Below are positions 36,730-45,343 of a DNA stretch of 64,000 nucleotides, one piece after another (the stretch's first letter is position 1; each line of letters starts with the position of its first letter). The notes beneath the pieces are model-generated. The model saw only the letters and a program-made list of their open reading frames with translations, was not told where the DNA came from and did not search any database. The position numbers and the translations under genes were made by a program. This DNA is from Maricaulis maris (lineage in GTDB: Bacteria; Pseudomonadota; Alphaproteobacteria; Caulobacterales; Maricaulaceae), in assembly GCF_036322705.1 (NCBI RefSeq), contig NZ_AP027270.1:2667501-2731500 (forward strand), written 5' to 3'.

Positions 36730-37122
36730 TCAGGAGCGGGTACGGGAGAAGACCCCGTAGCCACCCGGCAGGTTGGGACGAAATTGCGGCGTTTCGGCCG
36801 AGACCGCCGCGAGCGGGACCTTGCCGAGCATCACGCCACAAATGGCATCAATCATGGCCCGCGCGCGCGGGGCGTCGGCGAGGCGATAGAAGATCACCTT
36901 GGATTCGCGGCGGGTCTCGACGACCCCTTCATCGCGAAGCTTGGCCAGTTCGCGCGACAGGCGGGGTTGACGGAACCCCAGCTGGGCCTCGATCTCGCCG
37001 ACAGACATCTCGCAGGCGCGCAGCTGACAGCAGATCGTCAGACGGACCGGATGGGCGAGCGCCTTGAGCAACGAGGTCGCCTCATCGGCGAGGGGCTTGA
37101 GAGCGGTTGTGTCAGGCGTCAC
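36730..37122 (-). CDS. BigR/SqrR-type ArsR-family sulfide-responsive repressor
   Basis: A 130-residue ArsR-family winged helix from a GTG start with GGAGG six bases upstream. The recognition region is SVGEIEAQLGFRQPRLSRELAKLRDEGVV. Cys37 (RACEMSV) and Cys95 (DAICGVM) sit where SqrR and BigR keep the pair that forms a tetrasulfide or disulfide bridge with persulfide. An extra Cys-Cys pair (31-32) is present. It overlaps the peroxiredoxin gene by 11 bases, so the two are co-transcribed. Expected to control this cluster. Confidence 0.88.
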   Translation of the reverse strand: MTPDTTALKPLADEATSLLKALAHPVRLTICCQLRACEMSVGEIEAQLGFRQPRLSRELAKLRDEGVVETRRESKVIFYRLADAPRARAMIDAICGVMLGKVPLAAVSAETPQFRPNLPGGYGVFSRTRS

Positions 37123-37777
37123 CGGAGGCCTCCTGGCGCGTATAGTACCAAGCGCCGCCAGCCGCGTCCGACCGGGCATCGGCTTCGGCCTGGTCGAGCG
37201 GTGGTGGCAGGACCGCTGGATCTCCGGGCATCCACCCCTCGGGCATCACGACCTGGTTGGCGTCGGATTCCTTCAGCGCACTGAGAACGCGCAGAACCTC
37301 CTCGACGGAGCGCCCGACATTCATCGGGTAGTGGATCATCGCCCGGACATACCCGTCCGGATCGATGAAAAAGACAGACCGGACGGCGGCGGTGGAGGCC
37401 GAGCCTTCATGGATCATTCCATAGGCCCGGGCGACCGCCATCGAGATGTCCTCGATGATCGGGAAGGTGATCCGGGTCTGGAAGCGGGCTTCGATATCCT
37501 TGATCCAGGCGAGGTGGGCGTAAAGGCTGTCGACCGACAGGCCGAGCAGATCTGCGCCGAGGGCGTCGAACCGGTCGGCCGCATTCTGGAAGGCCAGAAA
37601 CTCGGATGTACACACCGGGGTGAAGTCGGCCGGATGAGAGAAGAAAACCAGCCAGCGCCCGCGATAGTCCGACATCCGGACCAGCCCCCGCGTCGAGCGG
37701 GCCTCAAAGTCCGGGGCACGCTCGTCAATACGAGCGGTTTCGTGTCGGACTTCCGATGGGCTGGCCGTGTCGAGCAT
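37112..37777 (-). CDS. 1-Cys peroxiredoxin (Prx6 type)
   Basis: A 221-residue peroxiredoxin. The peroxidatic Cys56 is in HPADFTPVCTSEF, and no other Cys occurs in the protein, so it is a 1-Cys enzyme. The C-terminal VVMPEGWMPGDPAVLPPPLDQ block is the Prx6 dimer extension. It is the first gene of the sulfide cluster (ATG with GGAG upstream). A role in removing peroxide or reducing persulfides formed from H2S is inferred from the operon. Confidence 0.92.
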   Translation of the reverse strand: MLDTASPSEVRHETARIDERAPDFEARSTRGLVRMSDYRGRWLVFFSHPADFTPVCTSEFLAFQNAADRFDALGADLLGLSVDSLYAHLAWIKDIEARFQTRITFPIIEDISMAVARAYGMIHEGSASTAAVRSVFFIDPDGYVRAMIHYPMNVGRSVEEVLRVLSALKESDANQVVMPEGWMPGDPAVLPPPLDQAEADARSDAAGGAWYYTRQEASGDA

Positions 37778-37813
37778 GAGGCTTTCTCCGTTTCGACCCT
37801 CTATATATTACAT

Positions 37814-37843
37814 TTTACGAGAATGTCGAATCAGAATCGTAAA
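37814..37843. promoter_or_regulatory. Inverted repeat upstream of the Prx-bigR cluster
   Basis: TTTACGA (37814-37820) and TCGTAAA (37837-37843) are exact inverted copies, about two helix turns apart. Between them are three GAAT words. The stretch is AT-rich (TATATATTA just before it) and lies 37 bp upstream of the peroxiredoxin start. It is a candidate site for the BigR/SqrR-like repressor. Confidence 0.5.
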
Positions 37844-38037
37844 TTATAGAATCCAAGCCAAAACCCGATCCGTTGCCCGGCCTTGGCGGCGCGCTTGATT
37901 GGCGCGTTCGGACAGGATGACAGCAAGTCGGGGCGGGCGTTGGCGGCCACCCCTTCCATCGGTACTGCGGACTTCTGATCGAGGTCTGGCGTCACGCCAC
38001 CCCGGCCACCAATCGTGACTTTGGCTCGGCACCGGCA

Positions 38038-38055
38038 TGTGTATATTCATACACA
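38038..38055. promoter_or_regulatory. Palindromic operator of ccdAB
   Basis: TGTGTAT (38038-38044), four bases ATTC, ATACACA (38049-38055). It lies 15 bp upstream of the ccdA start, where antitoxin or antitoxin-toxin complexes normally repress their own promoter. Confidence 0.65.
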
Positions 38056-38069
38056 CATCGGAGCCTGCC

Positions 38070-38342
38070 ATGACCGACCGCACATATCCTCAAGCCGAGC
38101 GACGCAAGCGAACCAACCTCACCGTCCGCGAAGACGTGATGGCCGAAGCCAAGGCGCTCGGTCTCAACGCCTCCCGCGCCGCCGAGGCCGGGATCGAGGC
38201 CGCCATCCGAGAGGAGAAGGGGCGTCGCTGGCTGGAAGAGAACCGCGAGGCGATCAAGGCCTATAACGAGAGGCTGGAGCGAGACGGGCCACTGCTCGGC
38301 ACACCAGCTTGGGCGCTGCCGGACGAGCCGAGCGAGGCCTGA
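38070..38342 (+). CDS. ccdA: CcdA-type antitoxin
   Basis: A 90-residue antitoxin. The N-terminal ribbon-helix-helix reads RTNLTVREDVMAEAKALGLNASRAAEAGI, the CcdA pattern. The rest is a charged, probably disordered tail (ENREAIKAYNERLERDGPLL) that would bind the toxin. I chose the ATG at 38070, which has GGAG upstream. The stop TGA is directly followed by the ATG of ccdB. Confidence 0.9.
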   Translation: MTDRTYPQAERRKRTNLTVREDVMAEAKALGLNASRAAEAGIEAAIREEKGRRWLEENREAIKAYNERLERDGPLLGTPAWALPDEPSEA

Positions 38343-38651
38343 ATGGCGCGCTTCGACGTCTACCGACCGACCGGCCGACCGGCGTCCTGGCTGGTCGATG
38401 TCCAAGCCGGCCTTCTCAGCGATCTGGAGAGCCGGGTCGGCATCCCGCTGGTGCCGGCCAAGAGCGGGCGGCAGGATGCGATCGACCGGCTGATGCCCGT
38501 TCTGACCATTGACGGTCAGGACTTCGTTCTGGTGACCACTGATATCGCCATGGTCCCGACACGCCTGCTGGGAAGCCCCGTCACCAATATCGAGGCCGAT
38601 CACTGCGACAGCATCACCGCGGCGATGGACTTTCTGTTTCAGGGCTATTGA
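38343..38651 (+). CDS. ccdB: CcdB-type toxin
   Basis: A 102-residue toxin of the CcdB/MazF fold that targets DNA gyrase in known members. It begins ARFDVYRPTGRPASWLVDVQ and contains RLMPVLTIDGQDFVLVTTDIA, the typical CcdB block. It starts immediately after the ccdA stop. The C-terminal residues FQGY differ from the WGI end of the F-plasmid toxin that contacts gyrase, as is usual in chromosomal copies. The module appears intact. Confidence 0.9.
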   Translation: MARFDVYRPTGRPASWLVDVQAGLLSDLESRVGIPLVPAKSGRQDAIDRLMPVLTIDGQDFVLVTTDIAMVPTRLLGSPVTNIEADHCDSITAAMDFLFQGY

Positions 38652-38741
38652 GTGCGGCGGGACGGAAGGGTAACGCCGAGGGCGGTGCCTACCGCTCCTC
38701 GCTTCGCTCGGCCCCATCGACCCGATGCCGCGCATCGGCCC

Positions 38742-38761
38742 ACTTCCCCACGCGTGGGGAA
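38742..38761. repeat. Perfect 20-bp palindrome after ccdB
   Basis: CTTCCCCACG followed by its own inverse CGTGGGGAAG, then AAAAGGG. It can form a hairpin and may terminate ccdAB. The surrounding 215-bp gap has a style (CGCTTCGCTCGG, then the palindrome) like dispersed intergenic repeats of alphaproteobacteria. No second copy was seen in this window. Confidence 0.5.
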
Positions 38762-38866
38762 GAAAAGGGAGCGCCAGAACGTCGACACCCGAGCTCGGGC
38801 TCGCGCCCGCCCATAAATCATTTGCCGAGAGACCTGTCAGGGCCAGGGTCGCAAGCCGCCGCACCC

Positions 38867-39877
38867 CTACCGCGACGTCAGCTTCAGCTCGATCCGGCGG
38901 TTGCGCTGGTTGGCTTCCGCGCTGCGGCCCTCGACAATCGGATAATGCTCGCCGAAGCCGGCCGCTACGAGGCGGTTGGAGGGGACGCCGAGATCCTCCA
39001 TCCAGTTGACCACCGAGATCGCGCGGGCCGCCGAAAGGTGCCAGTTGGACAGGTAGGTGGTGCGGATCGGGACGGGGTCGGTGTGACCGTCAATGCGGAT
39101 CACCCATTCCAGGTCATCGGGGATCTCGTCGGTCAGCTGAATGATCGCGTCGGCGATCGGGCGCAGGCTTTCACGTCCCTCATTGGACAGGGCGGCCGAC
39201 CCCGACGGGAAGAGCACATCCGTTTCGAACACGAAACGGTCGCCGACAATGCGCACACCGGTACGATTGCCGAGAATAGCGCGCAGGCGGCCAAAGAAGT
39301 CGGAGCGGTAGACGGCCAGCTCGGCAGCGCGTTCGGCAAGGGCGGCATTGAGACGTTCGCCCAGATTGATGACCTGGGCCTCGGCCTCCTGGGCCCGCAC
39401 CTCGGCCGCGTCGAGGGCGGCATTGAGGGTGGCGATCTGGTTGCGCAGCGCCTGGATCTGCTGGTTCAGCAGCATCAGGGCGCGGCGGCTTTCCTCGGAC
39501 AATTCGCGTTCGGCGGAGAGTTCGTCCTGCAGCGCCTCGGCCTGGGTATTGGCCATGGCGAGGGCGCTGGTCAGGGCATCGCGCTCGGTCTCAAGGCCGG
39601 TGATCTCGGTCTCCAGCCCGCTGATACGGATTTCCAGCTCGGTGTTTTCTTCCTGCGTCAGCGCCAGCTCGTCGGCCAGCTGGGCGAGCTGGGCGTTGAG
39701 CGCGGCGAGCTGTTCATCGCGTCCGGTCAGCGCCCGTGACAGGGCGAACTGGCCTGCGACAAAGATCGACAGCAGGAAGACAATGACGAGCAGGAGGGTG
39801 GCCAGGGCATCGACAAAGCCCGGCCAGTGATCGCCATTATCGGCTTCCTGGAAACGCGCGAAACGCGGCGAGGCCAT
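38867..39877 (-). CDS. MotB-like protein with OmpA peptidoglycan-binding domain
   Basis: A 336-residue protein. One transmembrane helix (about 27-49) has WPGFVDALATLLLVIVFLLS with an Asp in the position of the proton-channel Asp of MotB. A long coiled-coil (about 55-190) follows, then an OmpA domain with RIDGHTDPVPI and NRRIELKL. It overlaps no flagellar gene but follows a MotA-like gene by three bases. The pair probably forms an ion-driven cell-envelope motor or stator of unknown job. Confidence 0.87.
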   Translation of the reverse strand: MASPRFARFQEADNGDHWPGFVDALATLLLVIVFLLSIFVAGQFALSRALTGRDEQLAALNAQLAQLADELALTQEENTELEIRISGLETEITGLETERDALTSALAMANTQAEALQDELSAERELSEESRRALMLLNQQIQALRNQIATLNAALDAAEVRAQEAEAQVINLGERLNAALAERAAELAVYRSDFFGRLRAILGNRTGVRIVGDRFVFETDVLFPSGSAALSNEGRESLRPIADAIIQLTDEIPDDLEWVIRIDGHTDPVPIRTTYLSNWHLSAARAISVVNWMEDLGVPSNRLVAAGFGEHYPIVEGRSAEANQRNRRIELKLTSR

Positions 39878-39880
39878 GGT

Positions 39881-40873
39881 CTATTCCCCTCCCCGCTCCC
39901 GCGATTGCAGGGCCCGGATCAGCACCCGGATCTCGTCGCGCAGGGCGCGCATGGCTTCTTCCTGGCTGGCACGGCTGTCCTCGGCAAAGCGTTGCAGGGT
40001 CGTGTCCATCTGCCGCGAATTGCGCTCCAGCGTGTGTGACAACCGGTCCAGCGTCTCGGCGGTCTGCTGCAGCAGGGCGCCGACATAGGCGGTCGAGACC
40101 TCGCCATCATCACCGGTCGTCGGACCGGCCGCTGCAAGGCGGGAGATCGAGGACAGCCATTCCTCGATCTCGTTGTAGAAACGGTTCTGGGCGCGGCTGG
40201 CCTGGAGGTCGAGAAAGCCGATGACCAGCGAGCCGGCCAGACCGAAGAGCGAGGACGCAAAGGCAGTGCCCATGCCCTGGATGGGGTCCTCGATGGCCGA
40301 CATCAGGCGCATCACATCGGCTTCGCCACCGGTCGAGCTCTCGGTCACGGCGCGCACGGCCTCGCCGACATCGGAAACGACCGACAGCAGGCCCCAGAAG
40401 GTGCCAAGCAGGCCGAGAAAGATCAGCAGACGTCCGAAATAGCGGGTAAAGGCCCCGGCCTCCGACATCCGCGCGCCAACCGAGTCGAGCACGGTGCGAA
40501 CCGAGCCGGCCGACAGCGAGACGCGGCCATCGGCGGACGAGATCATCGACGCCATGGGGGCAATCAGGGCCGGCGGGCGCGGCAGCGAGGCGCGGTCCTC
40601 GGCCGAACGGAAACGGATCAGCCAGCGCGCGGCCGGGCCGATGCCCAGCGCCTGGGCAAAGGTGTAGAGCACGCCGATGACCAGCACGCCGAGGATGAGA
40701 CCATTGATCGCCGGATTGGCCCGGAAGGCTTCTTCCAGAGGCTCGAGCAGGAAAATCCCCAGCGCCGCGACGCCCGCCGTGAACAGCGCCATCCAGATGA
40801 TGTAGCGCCACGGCCCGGTAAAGCTGACGCTCGGTGCCTGGGACATATCCTGACCGGAATTGAGAACGGGCAT
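39881..40873 (-). CDS. MotA/TolQ/ExbB-like proton-channel protein
   Basis: A 330-residue protein with four transmembrane helices: about 25-47, 58-76, 148-168 and 210-232. The region GRLLIFLGLLGTFWGLLSVVSDVGEAV then GMGTAFASSLFGLAGSLVIGFLD is the MotA/ExbB core. A C-terminal coiled part (RNSRQMDTTLQRFAEDSRASQEEAM) extends into the cytoplasm. It is co-transcribed with the MotB-like gene. Confidence 0.88.
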   Translation of the reverse strand: MPVLNSGQDMSQAPSVSFTGPWRYIIWMALFTAGVAALGIFLLEPLEEAFRANPAINGLILGVLVIGVLYTFAQALGIGPAARWLIRFRSAEDRASLPRPPALIAPMASMISSADGRVSLSAGSVRTVLDSVGARMSEAGAFTRYFGRLLIFLGLLGTFWGLLSVVSDVGEAVRAVTESSTGGEADVMRLMSAIEDPIQGMGTAFASSLFGLAGSLVIGFLDLQASRAQNRFYNEIEEWLSSISRLAAAGPTTGDDGEVSTAYVGALLQQTAETLDRLSHTLERNSRQMDTTLQRFAEDSRASQEEAMRALRDEIRVLIRALQSRERGGE

Positions 40874-41129
40874 GCTGACCCCTCGTTAAAGCCGCCGTCT
40901 TTCCTACCCCCCGGATTGGGACAATTTGGAGGCGAGGTCAAAGGGTCGGTGCGAACTAATCGCGATCACCGCTGATGCGTCGGCGAACAATCACACCGTT
41001 ATATCCAGAACGGAAACAATAATCCGCCAAATCGCTGGTTTTTCCCGATCCCTTCCATAGCCATTCTACCACCATCGATTTCACGGGCCTTGCCGGCCCG
41101 CACCCCGCATCCATGAATGGAGCTTGTTC

Positions 41130-41714
41130 ATGACCTCGCAAACCCCGACCCAAATCCTGCGTATCGATGCCAGCATGCGCCGCCAGGGCTCTGTCAGCCG
41201 CGCGCTGGCCGATACGCTGGTCGAGCGCCTGATCGCCAACACGCCGACCGGCTCGGTCACGCATCGCGATCTCGCCGAGCACGCCCCGGCCTTCCTCGAT
41301 GAAGCCTGGATCGGCGCCACCTTCACCCCGGTCGACGCCCGCACCGATGACCAGAAGGCCACCCTCGCACGCTCCGACGCGCTGGTCGCCGAACTGCAGG
41401 CCGCCGACACGCTCGTGATCGCGACACCGATCTACAATTTCGGGGTGCCCGCCGCGCTGAAGGCCTGGATCGACCAGATCGCCCGCGTCGGCGTGACCTT
41501 CAAATATACGGAGAGCGGTCCGGTCGGCCTGCTGGACGGCAAACGCGCCATCATCGTTGCCGCTTCGGGCGGGACTCAGGCCGGCAGCGCGATCGACTTC
41601 GCCACGCCCTATCTCAGGCACGTGCTCGGCTTCATCGGCATCCATGATGTCGAGATCATCGCGGCCGACCAGCTCGGTCAGGGCGCCGAACGCATCGAGG
41701 CCCTGGCGGCCTAG
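41130..41714 (+). CDS. azoR: FMN-dependent NADH-azoreductase
   Basis: A 194-residue flavodoxin-fold protein. It starts ILRIDASMRRQGSVSRALADTLVE, has DTLVIATPIYNFGVPAALKAWIDQIARVGVTF, the AzoR core, and ends with YLRHVLGFIGIHDVE. The ATG at 41130 has GGAG upstream. Such enzymes reduce quinones and azo dyes with NADH. Monocistronic, with a terminator after it. Confidence 0.93.
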   Translation: MTSQTPTQILRIDASMRRQGSVSRALADTLVERLIANTPTGSVTHRDLAEHAPAFLDEAWIGATFTPVDARTDDQKATLARSDALVAELQAADTLVIATPIYNFGVPAALKAWIDQIARVGVTFKYTESGPVGLLDGKRAIIVAASGGTQAGSAIDFATPYLRHVLGFIGIHDVEIIAADQLGQGAERIEALAA

Positions 41715-41756
41715 GCGAGGCCAGGACAGCACGTTCGCTGTGTTGTGGAGTTTGAG

Positions 41757-41789
41757 CGACGCCCGGCTTTGACAGTCGGGCGTCGTCTT
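41757..41789 (+). terminator. Terminator after azoR
   Basis: CGACGCCCG (41757-41765) pairs with CGGGCGTCG (41777-41785), loop of 11 nt, then TCTT. It separates azoR from the convergent inositol-phosphatase gene. Confidence 0.65.
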
Positions 41790-41821
41790 GTATCCGGCGC
41801 GTCCGCGAAACGCCTGACGAC

Positions 41822-42619
41822 CTAGACCGCGGCCTTCTTCAGGCGGGCGAGGACTTCGGCCAGCATCGGCTCGTTGCCGGCGGCGATATTGCCGGTCTCG
41901 AGGATATTGTCGCCGCTATCGGCCTCGGAGACGAAACCGCCGGCTTCCTTGACCAGGATGATTCCGGCCGCGATGTCCCAGGACTTCAGGCCGCGTTCCC
42001 AGAACCCGTCATAGCGGCCCGCCGCGACCCAGGCGAGATCGAGCGCGGCCGAGCCCATGCGGCGGATGCCGGCGCAATGCGGCATGATCTGGTGCAGTTC
42101 CTTGAGGAAGCGCGCCTGACCCGGGCGGCCAATATAGGGCGTACCGGTGGCGATGACGGCTTCATCGAAATGCTTGCGTTCCGCGACCCGGAGGCGGCGG
42201 TCGGCGAGCCAGGCGCCGCGGCCCTTTTCGGCGTGAAACATTTCGTCGGTGGCCGGATTGTAGATCACACCGGCAACGATCTCGCCTTCGCGCTCGAGCG
42301 CGATCGAGACCGAGAAGTGCGGCATGCCGTGCAGGAAGTTGAGCGTCCCGTCGAGCGGGTCGACGATCCAGCGATGCGACTTGTCGCTGCCCTCGACGAT
42401 GCCGCGCTCCTCCATCAGGAAGCCGTAGCCCGGACGGGCCTGGCTCAGACGGTCATAGATGATGTCCTCGGACTTGTGGTCGGCGACCGAGACGAAATCG
42501 GCCGGCCCCTTGCGCGAGACCTGCAGGTGCTCGATGTCGCGAAAATCGCGATTGAGCGAGCGCCCGGCGCGCGCGGCAACATCGGTCATGACCGTGAGGA
42601 GCGGAGACAGCGTACCCAT
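41822..42619 (-). CDS. Inositol monophosphatase family protein
   Basis: A 265-residue IMPase-fold phosphatase. Metal ligands are visible in LMEERG, DPLDGTLNFLHG and KSWDIAAG. It resembles SuhB but the family includes other sugar phosphatases. The efp gene lies four bases upstream on the same strand, so they form an operon. Confidence 0.92.
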   Translation of the reverse strand: MGTLSPLLTVMTDVAARAGRSLNRDFRDIEHLQVSRKGPADFVSVADHKSEDIIYDRLSQARPGYGFLMEERGIVEGSDKSHRWIVDPLDGTLNFLHGMPHFSVSIALEREGEIVAGVIYNPATDEMFHAEKGRGAWLADRRLRVAERKHFDEAVIATGTPYIGRPGQARFLKELHQIMPHCAGIRRMGSAALDLAWVAAGRYDGFWERGLKSWDIAAGIILVKEAGGFVSEADSGDNILETGNIAAGNEPMLAEVLARLKKAAV

Positions 42620-42623
42620 CAGA

Positions 42624-43190
42624 TCAGTCCGCCCGCTTCACATAGCTGCCGTCTTCAGTGGCGACGATGATCTTCTCGCCAACGCCGACGAAGGGCGGCA
42701 CCGAAGAGCGCACGCCATTGGACAGGATGGCCGGCTTGTAGGAATTGGCCGCGGTCTGCCCCTTCACCACCGGCTCGGTATCGGCCACTTCCAGGGTCAC
42801 GTGCTGCGGCAGGGAAATGCCGATCGGACGGTCCTCGTGGAATTCGACAACGACATTCATGCCATCGGTCAGATAAGAGGCGCGCTCGGTACCGACGAAG
42901 TCGGCCTGCAGCTCGATCTGCTCATAGGTTTCCGCATCCATGAAGGTCAGGGCTTCGTCGCTGGCGAACAGGAAGGTGTGATCCTTCTGCTCCAGACGCA
43001 CTTTCTCGACCTTGTCGGCGGCGCGGAAGCGTTCGTTCAGCTTGCGGCCATCGAGCAGGTTCTTCAGCTCGACCTGCGCAAAAGCACCGCCCTTGCCCGG
43101 CTTGACGTGATCCGTCTTGACCGCAACCCAGAGCGTGTCCTGGTGCATCAGCACATTGCCGGGGCGGATTTCGTTGCCGTTGATTTTCAT
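42624..43190 (-). CDS. efp: Elongation factor P
   Basis: A 188-residue EF-P. Domain I ends the loop [16 protein letters not shown], with Lys33 at the modification tip (lysine type, for EpmA/EpmB). Domains II and III are complete. EF-P relieves ribosome stalling at polyproline. The co-directional phosphatase gene follows after four bases, an order seen in other alphaproteobacteria. Confidence 0.96.
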   Translation of the reverse strand: MKINGNEIRPGNVLMHQDTLWVAVKTDHVKPGKGGAFAQVELKNLLDGRKLNERFRAADKVEKVRLEQKDHTFLFASDEALTFMDAETYEQIELQADFVGTERASYLTDGMNVVVEFHEDRPIGISLPQHVTLEVADTEPVVKGQTAANSYKPAILSNGVRSSVPPFVGVGEKIIVATEDGSYVKRAD

Positions 43191-43306
43191 TGGTCACCTG
43201 TTACCGCTCGCGAGCGGATCATCTGTCGCGTCAGCGCGCACGCGCCGCAAAGTGGCGCTCTCCTATCAGTGAGCACCGTGAACGGCAAGCGGTACGGCCC
43301 GTTTCG

Positions 43307-44491
43307 TCAGCGCGCGGCCTCGACCTCCGCCCGGATGCGTTGGCGAATATCGGCGGGCAGCACACCTTCCAGACCGGCCTCGAGGCGGTCGCGGTCACGA
43401 TCATGTACCGGCGCCCCGAGCGGATCGACCGCGGCCTCGAGCGCCCAGCGGTAGGCCGCCTCGAAATCCTGCGGCACGCCTTCGCCGCGCGCGAGGGCAA
43501 ACGCGTACAGGAACTGGCTCTCGACATCACCGCCACTGGCGCCGCGCGAGAACCAGTAGGCCGCCATGTCCGGATCGGCCTCGCCGCCGCGCCCCTGATA
43601 CATCATCAGGCCATACTGGCCCTGGGCCGGCGCGTAATTGCTTTCCGCGGCAACACGGAGCCATTCGCGCCCGGTGGCGTCATCCTGCTCACCGCCCTCG
43701 CCATCGGCCCACATCATGCCGGCCTGGAACGCCGCTTCGGCATGGCGGTCATTGGCGGCGCGCTCATACCAGACCCGGGCGCCGGCGGCATCGCGCTCCC
43801 CGCCCTGGCCCTGATCGAGCATCTGGGCCAGCTGGTACATGCCTTCTGCCGAACCCTGCTGGGCCGCGCGACCGGCCCATTCCCGCGCCGCGATGGCGTC
43901 TTGCGGCACCGGGGAGTTTCGCAGCGTCACCGCATGCTCAACCATGGCCGGGATATGACCGGCCCGGGCTGCCCGCTCGAACCAGGGCTCGGGCTGACCG
44001 AGCTCGAGGGCCGGATCGCCGCGCCGCGCCAGCAAGCCAAGATTATACAGCGCGACAGGGTCATCGCGGTCGGCAGCGCGACTGAACCAGCGCGCTGCGG
44101 TCACAAGGTCGACCGGACCACCCTCGCCATTGCGCGCCATCAGCCCGGACAGCAGCGCCGCATCCACCACACCACCTGCCGCGGCGGTCTCGGCATAGTT
44201 TCGGGCCAGGAAGAAATCCTCGCCGACATAGGCGATCTGGGCGCGATACCAGGCCGCCTCAGCGGCGCTCAGGCCGGTCGGCACCTCGGCAGTCTGGGCC
44301 GCAAGCCCTTCGCTGGCCGCGCTTTGCACCTCCTGCGGCAACAGGATGAGGTCCCGCGGAAAGGTCGGGGCATCGGTCTCGGGAGCCTCCTGACCGGCAA
44401 AAGCCGGCGTCGCGAGCGCAACGAGGGCGGTCAGGCCCAGAATGACCAGACCGGAGGCGGTACGGAAGAGCGGGGTGGGGCGAATTGTCAT
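43307..44491 (-). CDS. Exported Sel1-repeat protein
   Basis: A 394-residue protein with a signal peptide (TASGLVILGLTALVALATPAFA) and at least seven Sel1-like repeats of 35-37 residues, e.g. YQLAQMLDQGQGGERDAAGA and YGLMMYQGRGGEADPDMA. Such solenoids act as protein-interaction scaffolds. The ATG at 44491 was preferred, since the extra residues upstream do not look like a signal peptide. Partner unknown. Confidence 0.87.
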   Translation of the reverse strand: MTIRPTPLFRTASGLVILGLTALVALATPAFAGQEAPETDAPTFPRDLILLPQEVQSAASEGLAAQTAEVPTGLSAAEAAWYRAQIAYVGEDFFLARNYAETAAAGGVVDAALLSGLMARNGEGGPVDLVTAARWFSRAADRDDPVALYNLGLLARRGDPALELGQPEPWFERAARAGHIPAMVEHAVTLRNSPVPQDAIAAREWAGRAAQQGSAEGMYQLAQMLDQGQGGERDAAGARVWYERAANDRHAEAAFQAGMMWADGEGGEQDDATGREWLRVAAESNYAPAQGQYGLMMYQGRGGEADPDMAAYWFSRGASGGDVESQFLYAFALARGEGVPQDFEAAYRWALEAAVDPLGAPVHDRDRDRLEAGLEGVLPADIRQRIRAEVEAAR

Positions 44492-44575
44492 GCCCCTTCT
44501 AGAACGCGCCGAATGCGGCCTGGTCAAGGCCGGTTTGCCCAAGCTGGGTGAAATGTAATCCGGCCCGCGCGCCGG

Positions 44576-45193
44576 TCAGGCGTCAGCGAGGCGTGCCGAA
44601 AAAGCCTTCACGGCGGCAGCCGGACCTTCGGGATATTGCCAGACCCCGCCCGACACAGCGAGGAAATCAGCACCGGCCTCGATCAGCGGCGCGGCATTGT
44701 CCGGCGTGATGCCACCAATGGCCACACAGGGCAGCTCGAAGAGCTCGGCCCACCAGGTCAGCAGGTCCGGCGTGGCGACATGGTCGGTCTGTTTGGTCGC
44801 GGTCGGGAAGAAGGCGCCAAAAGCGACATAGTCGGCGCCGGCCTCACCCGCGACCATGGCGAGATGGCGACTGTCATGGCAGGTCACACCGACCGTGCGT
44901 TCCTTGCCCATGATGGCCCGGGCGTCCTTCACCCGACCGTCGGACTGGCCGATGTGGACGCCGTCGCACCCCAAGCGGTCCGCGAGCTCGGCGCTGTCAT
45001 TGAGGATCGCCGCGACACCCCGCGACTGGGCCGCCCGGATCAGCGCCGGGGCGAGCTGACGGATCTCGTCGACGCTGTGGGACTTGAGCCGGATCTGCAA
45101 GGCGGACACCGGACCCGCGTCGAGCGCGGTTTCCAGCGTGGTGACGAAATTCGCGTCGATGCGCGGTGGCGTGATCAGGTAAAGCTCGCTCAT
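44576..45193 (-). CDS. thiE: Thiamine phosphate synthase (ThiE/TenI fold)
   Basis: A 205-residue TIM-barrel protein. It shows [44 protein letters not shown]-like blocks and [10 protein letters not shown], typical of ThiE, which joins HMP-PP and thiazole phosphate. TenI paralogues look similar, and no other thi gene is nearby, so the assignment is probable rather than certain. The ATG at 45193 gives the correct N-terminus. Confidence 0.82.
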   Translation of the reverse strand: MSELYLITPPRIDANFVTTLETALDAGPVSALQIRLKSHSVDEIRQLAPALIRAAQSRGVAAILNDSAELADRLGCDGVHIGQSDGRVKDARAIMGKERTVGVTCHDSRHLAMVAGEAGADYVAFGAFFPTATKQTDHVATPDLLTWWAELFELPCVAIGGITPDNAAPLIEAGADFLAVSGGVWQYPEGPAAAVKAFSARLADA

Positions 45194-45343
45194 GGGCCGT
45201 CTTTTGGCAGGTGTGGCGCGCCTGCACAATGGATGAACAGCAACCGACGGATCCGTTCATCTTCCTTTCATGCAGTTTAGACAAAGGTGCCACGCAACAC
45301 GGGTAGGCTCGTCGTCTACGTGTCGTTTAAAGGGGAATTCCAT

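Noticed and set aside
37844-38083. A 79-codon minus-strand frame over the ccdA promoter
   Set aside because: It is Arg-rich without family features and overlaps the ccdA operator and start, so it is more likely non-coding.
38037-40873. Zorya-type defence system (MotAB-like pair near a toxin-antitoxin module)
   Set aside because: No ZorC, ZorD or ZorE helicase/nuclease gene lies next to the pair, the MotA-like protein lacks the long ZorA tail, and the next gene is an azoreductase.
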